In this document: positions 1 through 6,056 of the stretch, one piece after another
Position numbering within the stretch: the first letter of the stretch is position 1
How the letters are laid out: the number at the start of each line of letters is the position of its first letter
Source of the DNA: an uncultured Flammeovirgaceae bacterium
GTDB taxonomy: Bacteria > Bacteroidota > Bacteroidia > Cytophagales > Cyclobacteriaceae
Reading direction: 5' to 3'
DNA length: 6,668 nucleotides
Assembly: GCA_946886805.1 (NCBI GenBank)
Contig: CAMPJM010000227.1
Location: 1 to 6,668, forward strand
Position numbers and translations under genes: made by a program
Notes under the pieces: generated by a model
What the model was told of the DNA's origin: nothing
Seen by the model: the letters and a program-made list of their open reading frames with translations, nothing else
Databases searched by the model: none

Positions 1-977
1 GCCGGAGCCGGAACTGGTACGTAAGGCAACAATTGTTCGTACTCTTTGCCTACCAATTCTTTTCCTGTAAACTCTTCTATTATCTTGTATGGAATCAATT
101 TGTCCTCAGGCTTAAAATCTTCAATTTTAAGATCCTTCGCTTTTGGATTAAAATAACCATTTACCCTATCTTTTGCCAGAATTACGTTTACCGGAAGGAA
201 TGTATAAGGGTTAAATGTTTGGACCTTCACATAAACTATTTTTTCACCTACTGCTAATCCGTTATTGGCAGGAAGTGTCCAGGGAGTGGTAGTCCAGGCA
301 AGAAGAAAGTCGTTCTCTGTTCCTTTAATTTTGAACTGCGCGGTAATAGAAGTGTCTTTTACCATTTTGTAGCAGCCAGGCTGATTTAGTTCGTGCGAAC
401 TCAAACCTGTGCCAGCAGCGGGAGAATAAGGTTGTATGGTATACCCTTTGTACAACAATCCTTTTTCATAAAACTTCTTTAACAGGAACCATATACTTTC
501 CATATAATCTCTGTTGTAGGTGATATAAGGATCGTTAAGGTCTACCCAATATCCCATCCGCTCTGTCAACTCATCCCACTCATTGGTAAATTTCATTACC
601 GCTTGCCTGCAATGATTGTTATATTCAGCAACTGAAATTTTCTTCCCGATGTCTTCTTTGGTAATGCCCAACTGCTTCTCCACCTGTAATTCAACAGGCA
701 AGCCGTGGGTATCCCAGCCACCTTTACGTTTTACCTGAAAGCCCTTTAAGGTTTTATACCTGCAAAATATATCTTTAACGGCACGTGCCATCACATGATG
801 GATGCCCGGTGTCCCATTTGCCGAAGGTGGCCCTTCATAGAAGGTAAAGGCTGGCTTTCCCTCCCTTAATTTTACAGATTCTTCAAAAATTTTATTCTCT
901 TTCCAAAAAGCAAGAATATCATCCCCAACACCTGGAAAATCCAATGATTTATATTCTGTATATTTCTTATCGCTCAT
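1..977 (-). CDS. ileS: Isoleucyl-tRNA synthetase, N-terminal part (cut by the left window edge)
   Basis: Class I aminoacyl-tRNA synthetase that activates isoleucine with ATP and charges tRNA-Ile in the cytoplasm. The 325 codons present cover the first third of a protein usually over 1,000 residues long. Seen in the translation: the first half of the Rossmann catalytic fold with FYEGPPSANGTPGIHH at residues 46-61, where GIHH (58-61) stands at the HIGH position; GWDTHGLPVE at 87-96, typical of the Ile/Val/Leu enzymes; GYTIQPYSPAAGTGLSSHE at 178-196; and the start of the CP1 editing domain, with the Thr-rich WTTTPWTLP at 228-236. The KMSKS loop and anticodon domain lie outside the window. The ATG at 977 is the first in frame; an in-frame TAG sits ten codons upstream. 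AAGG directly abuts the ATG, too close to act as a normal Shine-Dalgarno. The gene follows the MMPL gene by 99 bp. The family assignment is certain; GIHH is, from memory, usual in Bacteroidota IleS. Confidence 0.97.
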   Translation of the reverse strand, partial: MSDKKYTEYKSLDFPGVGDDILAFWKENKIFEESVKLREGKPAFTFYEGPPSANGTPGIHHVMARAVKDIFCRYKTLKGFQVKRKGGWDTHGLPVELQVEKQLGITKEDIGKKISVAEYNNHCRQAVMKFTNEWDELTERMGYWVDLNDPYITYNRDYMESIWFLLKKFYEKGLLYKGYTIQPYSPAAGTGLSSHELNQPGCYKMVKDTSITAQFKIKGTENDFLLAWTTTPWTLPANNGLAVGEKIVYVKVQTFNPYTFLPVNVILAKDRVNGYFNPKAKDLKIEDFKPEDKLIPYKIIEEFTGKELVGKEYEQLLPYVPVPAP

Positions 978-1076
978 CCTTAGGTATGTATTAATGATTG
1001 AAGTCTAAAATAAAATAATATTTGAAAATATACTCTTCCGAAAATATGCCCTTGTTTCTATTCCTAGGTCAGCGAG
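978..1076 (-). promoter_or_regulatory. AT-rich leader of ileS with two 8-bp direct repeats and a small palindrome
   Basis: This 99-bp gap between the MMPL stop codon and the ileS start is strongly AT-rich. On the minus strand ATATTTTC occurs twice, at 1047-1040 and 1031-1024, exactly 16 bp apart. The downstream copy is part of the palindrome ATATTT-TC-AAATAT (1018-1031), followed by a T-rich run. I see no clean TTG-N19-TAnnTTTG promoter and no T-box elements. It may hold the ileS promoter, but the exact site cannot be fixed by eye. The hairpin is all A/T with a two-base loop, so it is weak as a terminator. Confidence 0.25.
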
Positions 1077-3530
1077 TTACTTCTTATTAGGTGTATTATC
1101 AACAGCCTCATCTTCAGTACTTTCGTCTGCTTTCTTTTTTTCAACAACAATGAGGCTTAAATCGATCTCCTCATCTTCATCTTCGGTATAAAACTCCTCG
1201 TAATTTTCAATTAAAGGCTGAAAATCTTTGCGTCTCTTTCCATTGTCGAAGGCCAGTAACAAAGAAGGTAAAACAATAAGATTCGTTGACATGGCAATAA
1301 ACAGCGTAGTGGAAGTAAGAATGCCCAAAGCAACAGTTCCTCCAAATTCTGAACCCGAAAATATAATAAATCCGGCAAAAAGCACAATTGATGTGTAAAT
1401 CATGCTTGCACCTGTTTCTCTGACGCTATTACTTACCGCAATAGGAACAAAATTGTTATTGCTGACGAGCTCCTGTCTGTACCTTGCAAGGAAGTGAATG
1501 GAGTCATCGACAGAAATACCAAACGCAATACTAAAAATTAAAGCTGTACTCGGTTTCAGCGGTATACCGAAATACCCCATAATACCCGCAGTAATGATCA
1601 AGGGAATTAGATTAGGTGTCAAGGAAATTAAAATCATTCTTAAATTTCCAAAAAGCATGGCCATGATTAAAGCAATTATTATAAAAGCCAGAATCATAGT
1701 CATCCACAGATTTTCAATCAAATATTTATTCCCCTTTACAAATAACAATGTTGTCCCTGTGATTTGAACTGTTGTTTCCCCCTCATCAAATATTTCGTTT
1801 ATTTTTGGCTGGATTACCTGGGTAACCATTGAATCCATCAGATTGGATCCTATGTCAGCGATCTTCACTGAGATCCGCATTCTCTGTCCGGTAGAATCAA
1901 CAAATGAATTCAGCAATTCTTGTTGTTCACCCTGATTGGTCAGATATCTGTAAATGAAGTTTTTCTCCTGATTATTAGGCAATGTATAATAAGATGGATC
2001 ACCGTTATAGTACGCCTGTTTTGCCGCTTTCACAAAACTTGTCAAAGAAATTGGGATAGAAAGATAAGGTTGTGCAGCAAGAAAAGTCTCTAGCTCTTCT
2101 ACTTTACGTAAATTTTCAAGCTTCATTATCCCTCTTTTTTTTCCTGTATCTACTACAAGTTCTAATGGCATCACACCTTCAAAATTCCTTTCAAAAAACT
2201 GAAGATCTGTTTTGATCGGGCTATCATCAGGAATATCATCTACCATATAAGACACCGCTTGTATCTTAAAAATTCCGACAAAAGAAATCACGACGATAAT
2301 TCCAGCTACTAAAAAAATAGAATATTTATGGCGGTGAACCAGTAAATCCAGCCCAGTTAAGGTGGACACTAAGCCCTTAAAATGAAGGTGCTTTAATTGC
2401 TTTTGGTTTGGCGGCGGTAAAAATGAAAATACAGCAGGTATTAAAATTACACTAACCAGAAAAGTTGCAAAAATATTTATCCCAGCAACTATCCCAAATT
2501 CCTTTAGTATTACTATATCAGTAAAAGCAAGTACTACAAAGCCTATAGCTGTAGTAAAATTCGTCATCAGCGTTACAAACCCTATTTTTTTGATAACCCT
2601 GGTCAAGGCCAACATTTGGTTTCCATGCTTGTTATATTCCTGGTGGTATTTGGTCAACAGGTAGACACAGTTGGGTATTCCTATTACCACAATTATCGGA
2701 GGTATTAATCCGGTCAGCAGTGTGATCTTATAGTCAAGCAAGGCCAGTGTTCCCATTACCCACACCACCATCAGCCCGATAACAATCATTGGAAATACTA
2801 CGGCATTCCATGATCGGAAGAAGATTAGGAGAATTACAGCCGTGACAATTGCAGATAAAATGAGGAAGAAATTTAGCTCTTCCTTTACTTTTGAAGAAAG
2901 CTCGCTGCGAACGTAGGGAAGACCGGCAAAATGGAGGTCCAGGCCGGTCGCTTCCGTAAAAAGGTTTGCGGTATGGATAATATCATCCATCAGGCCCTCA
3001 CGGTTTTCCGAATTGAGCACATCCTTATCAATAGACACTAAAAGCAGGGTTGCCCCATTGGCTTCATTGATAAGCTGACCACTATAAAATCGCTGTTCAG
3101 CGGCCAGGATTAACAAGCTGTCCAAAGTTTCCTGATCTTCCGGAATACGTTCAAAAACAGGAACAAGCTTAAATTGCTTTTTAGCAACATCTTTTTCCAA
3201 TCTTAACATACCGGGAAGGGAAAGAACATTCGTTATGCCTTCCAACCCAGCGATTTCATCCTGCAGAAACTTTAAGCGAAGGAAATTTTCAGGCTCATAA
3301 ATAGCACTATCCTGCAGGCCTATAACAAGGATGTTACCGTCTTCTCCAAAAGTGCTCTTGAATTCCTGAAAGTAGATCATATCAGGATCTGTGGCGGGCA
3401 CAACTTTGGCAAAATCGTATATCATCTCAATATTACGGGCCTGATAGCCCATAAAAGCTGTGATCAGACCAATTGCTATGATCAGAAACAGCCTGTATTT
3501 TAATATAATATGAGCGATTTTAGTCCACAT
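1077..3530 (-). CDS. RND superfamily (MMPL-type) transporter, 817 aa
   Basis: Predicted inner-membrane exporter driven by the proton gradient; the substrate is unknown, though relatives move lipids or other hydrophobic molecules. The two-fold RND plan is clear: TM1 at about 14-29, a periplasmic loop at 30-219, TM2-TM6 at about 220-370, then TM7 at about 403-422, a second loop at 423-606, and TM8-TM12 at about 607-757. TM10 carries GISVDDSIHFLARYRQE (671-687), the family's acidic proton-relay motif. The matching TM4 segment reads GIPNCVYLLTKYHQE (284-298), so Asn replaces the acid. A charged tail (about 762-817) has an acidic cluster EDEDEE and a Lys-rich end. I chose the ATG at 3530. An in-frame TTG at 3548 would add six residues, but it lies inside the predicted -7 box. 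No Shine-Dalgarno is visible. The gene lies 107 bp after dgt and probably has its own promoter. Family confident, substrate unknown. Confidence 0.9.
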   Translation of the reverse strand: MWTKIAHIILKYRLFLIIAIGLITAFMGYQARNIEMIYDFAKVVPATDPDMIYFQEFKSTFGEDGNILVIGLQDSAIYEPENFLRLKFLQDEIAGLEGITNVLSLPGMLRLEKDVAKKQFKLVPVFERIPEDQETLDSLLILAAEQRFYSGQLINEANGATLLLVSIDKDVLNSENREGLMDDIIHTANLFTEATGLDLHFAGLPYVRSELSSKVKEELNFFLILSAIVTAVILLIFFRSWNAVVFPMIVIGLMVVWVMGTLALLDYKITLLTGLIPPIIVVIGIPNCVYLLTKYHQEYNKHGNQMLALTRVIKKIGFVTLMTNFTTAIGFVVLAFTDIVILKEFGIVAGINIFATFLVSVILIPAVFSFLPPPNQKQLKHLHFKGLVSTLTGLDLLVHRHKYSIFLVAGIIVVISFVGIFKIQAVSYMVDDIPDDSPIKTDLQFFERNFEGVMPLELVVDTGKKRGIMKLENLRKVEELETFLAAQPYLSIPISLTSFVKAAKQAYYNGDPSYYTLPNNQEKNFIYRYLTNQGEQQELLNSFVDSTGQRMRISVKIADIGSNLMDSMVTQVIQPKINEIFDEGETTVQITGTTLLFVKGNKYLIENLWMTMILAFIIIALIMAMLFGNLRMILISLTPNLIPLIITAGIMGYFGIPLKPSTALIFSIAFGISVDDSIHFLARYRQELVSNNNFVPIAVSNSVRETGASMIYTSIVLFAGFIIFSGSEFGGTVALGILTSTTLFIAMSTNLIVLPSLLLAFDNGKRRKDFQPLIENYEEFYTEDEDEEIDLSLIVVEKKKADESTEDEAVDNTPNKK

Positions 3531-3546
3531 ATGAAAACAAGTGGAC
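3523..3546. repeat. Inverted repeat GTCCAC-N12-GTGGAC over the MMPL start
   Basis: Perfect 6-bp arms (3523-3528 and 3541-3546) flank a 12-bp centre. Two bases further in there is another matching pair, giving 7 of 8. The repeat begins where the predicted -7 box ends and includes the ATG at 3530 and the likely transcription start. It could be a repressor operator or an mRNA hairpin hiding the start codon. Six-base arms can also occur by chance, so this is a suggestion only. Confidence 0.35.
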
Positions 3547-3575
3547 AAAGGTAAGGAATTTTATTCTCCCTGAAA
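3546..3575 (-). promoter_or_regulatory. Candidate Bacteroidota-type promoter for the MMPL transporter gene
   Basis: On the minus strand TACCTTTG (3553-3546) matches the Bacteroidota -7 consensus TAnnTTTG exactly. TTTC (3575-3572), one base off the -33 TTTG/TTG element, lies 18 bp upstream, which is a normal spacing. Transcription would start near 3538-3541, leaving a leader of only about 10 nt before the ATG at 3530. This argues against the TTG start at 3548. It lies in the gap after dgt, where a promoter is expected. Confidence 0.45.
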
Positions 3576-3637
3576 GAGTAAATTCTGTATTGTTTAGGTT
3601 AACGAATGGGTGAAAGAAGGTCATAAAAGTTTTCTGA

Positions 3638-5032
3638 TTAAAAGCTTAATCTACCAGGCAGGGATATCCCCTTTATTTTTCTATAGAAGGAAATAGCATA
3701 GGAGTCTGTCATGCTTGCTACAATATCAATGCACTCCATTAAAATCTCATAAATCGGTATTTCTTGCTTGGCTAACTTTTCCTGAAATTCAACGGGAAGT
3801 AATCTTACAATACTTTTCATTTGCGAGGAATAATTTTCAGGTGCGAATCTTTTGGCATAAACAGCACTGGTAATGGCATCTAAAAGACCGGTAATCACTT
3901 CAAACCCGGCTGCCTCGGTTTCCAATACAGTGCGCGACCTATAGATTTTTTCTATGGAAACCTTTTTAATCTTATCCAGCATGTCTTTACTTTCTATCAG
4001 AGATGTCAGGGACTGATCAAACGATCCTGCCAGTAAGGCTTCTTCCTCAGCCAAAAACAGCCCCACGCACTGGTCGATTAGCTCCCCTATCGCCATTGCT
4101 CTTAACAACCCTATCTTTTCCTCCGGATTTCGGATCTTCTCAAGTTTTTCAGGTTTAAACTTATTTTTTAAGATCCCCGCATATAAAAGGATAGTTTCCT
4201 CCAACGGCACCAATCCAAGACGGCAACCATCTTCCAGATCTATTAAATGATAACAAATATCGTCAGCAGCCTCTACCAAAAAAGCCAAAGGATGCCTTAC
4301 CCAAACTGCCTCGTCATCCGAGCCCAAGTTTGTCAGGCCGGTTTGCTCGGCAACTTCAACAAAATAGCTTTTTTCACTTTGAAAGAAACCATATTTTTTC
4401 TGACTGCACCTATTTTTATCGCGGATTTTAAGGACCGATTCCCTGGGATATTTACTAAAAGCCGCTCTGGAAGCAGCAGTAAGTTGTAGGCCCTGAAAAT
4501 TTCCTTTGTTCAACAACCTAAAGCCCTGGGCGTTCCCTTCAAAGGCTGTTATGTCTGCCCATTCTTTATTATTTAAATGCGTTTTAAATTTTTTTCCATG
4601 TGGATGATGTATAAAAAAATCAGAGATGGCATCTTCCCCCGCATGTCCAAACGGAGGATTGCCCAGATCATGCGCAAGAGAAGCGGCGGCAACAATAGCC
4701 CCAAAATCGTAGGCATTGATTTGACTATCGGCAATTTGAGGGTGCTTTTCAATAATTTTCTCTCCTGCTTTTTTTCCCAGTGACCTTCCTACACTTGAAA
4801 CTTCCAGGCTGTGCGTTAAACGGGTATGCACAAAATCATGCTCAGGAAGGGGAAATACCTGCGTTTTATCTTGCAGCCTTCTAAAAGGATGAGAAAAAAT
4901 AATTCGATCATAGTCTCTTTCGAACAAACTCCTGGAAGATTCACCAGGTACTTTTTTTTTATTTTTACCGGTCATACTATCTGACAACAACCGGGTCCAA
5001 CACATTTTCTCTACTACAACCTTTTGCGACAT
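3638..5032 (-). CDS. dgt: HD-domain deoxyguanosinetriphosphate triphosphohydrolase (dGTPase-like), 464 aa
   Basis: Cytoplasmic enzyme that hydrolyses dGTP, and in many relatives other dNTPs, to the nucleoside and triphosphate, helping to set the dNTP pool. Seen in the translation: FERDYDRIIFSHPFRRLQDK (37-56); HTRLTHSLEV (69-78), with the first metal His at 74; the HD pair at 121-122 in AHDLGNPPFGHAGE, with His130 and Glu133 spaced as the catalytic His/Glu of the E. coli enzyme; AFEGNAQGFRLL (163-174); KKYGFFQSEK (212-221); and the last metal Asp in EAADDICY (254-261). The C-terminal signature MTDSYAISFYRKIKG (441-455) is intact. All metal ligands are present, so it should be active. Alternative starts are GTG at 5044 (four residues longer) and ATG at 5005 (nine shorter, MCWTRLL, close to where relatives begin). 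No clear Shine-Dalgarno decides between them. It sits 19 bp or less after the peptidase gene, so the two are probably cotranscribed. Confidence 0.93.
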   Translation of the reverse strand: MSQKVVVEKMCWTRLLSDSMTGKNKKKVPGESSRSLFERDYDRIIFSHPFRRLQDKTQVFPLPEHDFVHTRLTHSLEVSSVGRSLGKKAGEKIIEKHPQIADSQINAYDFGAIVAAASLAHDLGNPPFGHAGEDAISDFFIHHPHGKKFKTHLNNKEWADITAFEGNAQGFRLLNKGNFQGLQLTAASRAAFSKYPRESVLKIRDKNRCSQKKYGFFQSEKSYFVEVAEQTGLTNLGSDDEAVWVRHPLAFLVEAADDICYHLIDLEDGCRLGLVPLEETILLYAGILKNKFKPEKLEKIRNPEEKIGLLRAMAIGELIDQCVGLFLAEEEALLAGSFDQSLTSLIESKDMLDKIKKVSIEKIYRSRTVLETEAAGFEVITGLLDAITSAVYAKRFAPENYSSQMKSIVRLLPVEFQEKLAKQEIPIYEILMECIDIVASMTDSYAISFYRKIKGISLPGRLSF

Positions 5033-5051
5033 ATTTTGGGACACTAATTTA

Positions 5052-5927
5052 TCAGGAGTTTTGACCTTCTTCCTCTGGTTCTAATTGCTGTATGGCTATG
5101 GGGTCCTGATTGAGGAGGCCTTTTAAAAGTTCAAATAATTCAGGGTGAATTTTCTGAAATAAAAAAGGGCGTTCAAAGAAGTTCTCCACCGCCACTGCAA
5201 AAAACTCATATTCGTTTTCTGCGGCATACTTTCTAAATAAAGGATCTTCTTCGGTCTTTAAGCGGGCAACATGTTTGGTGGCTAGTACTTCCCATTTGTG
5301 GTAAAGAATAGGATCCAGAAAACCCACCTCATTATTGAAAATCTTGTTTTCAAGCTTTAAAGCATGGGCCATTTCATGCAATCCTAAATTACTGGAGTCA
5401 CTATTATCCTCGTAGCCTTCCAAAAAACCCTTCCATGAAAACACTATTAACCGTGCAGAAGGGTTCACCTCCCCTTTATGATAGGTTTTTCTGATGGAGG
5501 AATAATAACTGTCAGGATAAATCAAAATCCTGGTAAAGTGTGGCATTGTCAGAGCCTGAAAACCAAACGTCAATTGAACTGCAGAGGCAGCAACCATGGT
5601 CTTCATTTCCATTGTCACCTTTTTAAATCGCCTTGGTATAAAAATTTTGGAATTAATAAAAAGATGAACGCGTTTTTCAAATTGCCGCTTATTTTCCGGA
5701 GACAAGCGCTGATAGTAAGTAAATTTCTTTTCCAAAATCATCCTGTAGTCATTTGTAAGTTTTACAAGACCAGGTATAAATATGGGGGAATCTTTTACAT
5801 TGTACCGGATGATTATATAAAAACCTACCAGGCCGACTGCTACTGCTGTAAAAAGCATAAGATTTGAAGGCCCGGTATTGGTCAAAGCATTCTGATACTG
5901 AAGAAAAAATATTTCTGATAAAACCAT
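5052..5927 (-). CDS. Membrane-anchored MtfA-like zinc peptidase (family M90), 291 aa
   Basis: Predicted zinc metallopeptidase related to E. coli MtfA, a cytoplasmic protein that binds the glucose repressor Mlc; the substrate here is unknown. Residues about 22-41 form one hydrophobic helix (LMLFTAVAVGLVGFYIII). The segment before it has no positive charge, while Arg and Lys follow it, which suggests an N-out anchor with the catalytic domain in the cytoplasm. The zinc site is HEMAH at 184-188 (HExxH), and EYEFFAVAVENFFERP (238-253) supplies the probable third ligand, Glu241. Also matching the family are FIPRRF (96-101), ILIYPDSYY (134-142) and VFSWKGFLEGY (162-172). I chose the ATG at 5927 because GGAGGT lies six bases upstream. 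An ATG at 5954 would add nine residues without a good site. The gene follows glyS by about 130 bp and ends just before dgt, with which it probably forms an operon. Family call is firm; the role is not. Confidence 0.85.
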   Translation of the reverse strand: MVLSEIFFLQYQNALTNTGPSNLMLFTAVAVGLVGFYIIIRYNVKDSPIFIPGLVKLTNDYRMILEKKFTYYQRLSPENKRQFEKRVHLFINSKIFIPRRFKKVTMEMKTMVAASAVQLTFGFQALTMPHFTRILIYPDSYYSSIRKTYHKGEVNPSARLIVFSWKGFLEGYEDNSDSSNLGLHEMAHALKLENKIFNNEVGFLDPILYHKWEVLATKHVARLKTEEDPLFRKYAAENEYEFFAVAVENFFERPFLFQKIHPELFELLKGLLNQDPIAIQQLEPEEEGQNS

Positions 5928-5933
5928 GTTTGC

Positions 5934-5939
5934 ACCTCC
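5934..5939 (-). promoter_or_regulatory. Strong Shine-Dalgarno GGAGGT that sets the M90 peptidase start
   Basis: On the minus strand GGAGGT is followed by six bases (GCAAAC) and then ATG at 5927, which is ideal spacing. The in-frame ATG at 5954 has only a distant GGGAG, about 12 bases upstream. The site therefore favours the shorter protein. None of the other complete starts in the window has such a site, as is usual in Bacteroidota. Confidence 0.6.
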
Positions 5940-5954
5940 AAGTTCCGAAAGCAT

Positions 5955-6056
5955 CTTTTTAAATTGCTCCCAAATAACAGGAGTATCTAGTTAATCCATT
6001 GTTTTATATTGCATTATGGAAGGAAAGTAATTTTCTTTTCTCCAAAATACATTTCA
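5955..6056 (-). promoter_or_regulatory. glyS to peptidase intergenic region; no certain promoter or terminator
   Basis: This stretch separates the glyS stop codon from the earliest possible peptidase start. Near-misses to the -7 box occur on the minus strand (TATTTTGG and TTATTTGG), but none has the exact TAnnTTTG spacing. A short CTCC-N9-GGAG inverted repeat (5967-5983) is too weak to call. Past glyS there is no GC-rich hairpin with a T run, so read-through from glyS into the peptidase and dgt remains possible. Confidence 0.2.

Noticed and set aside
33..257. A 74-codon open frame on the plus strand
   Set aside because: It is antisense to the ileS coding sequence, which reads through this stretch with conserved family residues. 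The product looks like low-complexity Phe/Tyr/Lys shadow coding.
1498..1767. An 89-codon hydrophobic open frame on the plus strand
   Set aside because: It is antisense to TM segments 8-10 of the MMPL gene. Antisense frames of membrane helices often look hydrophobic, and nothing else supports it.
3528..3548. TTG at 3548 as the start of the MMPL gene
   Set aside because: The TTG lies inside the predicted -7 box, so it would be upstream of the transcript start. It has no ribosome site, and the ATG at 3530 gives a normal N-terminus (MWTKIAHIILKYR) ahead of TM1.
3638..5032. dgt as an anti-phage defence gene
   Set aside because: Some dGTPases deplete dNTPs during phage infection, but this one is a full-length, canonical enzyme among housekeeping genes, with no defence, phage or mobile-element genes in view.
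5478..5867. A 129-codon open frame on the plus strand
   Set aside because: It lies wholly antisense to the M90 peptidase gene, whose protein shows clear family motifs. The plus-strand product is rich in Cys, His and Lys with no recognisable domain and no promoter or ribosome site.
6020..6045. Hairpin after glyS (GGAGAAAAG against CTTTCCTTCC on the minus strand) as a terminator
   Set aside because: The arms mispair in the middle, are not GC-rich and are not followed by a run of T, so it does not meet the pattern of an intrinsic terminator.
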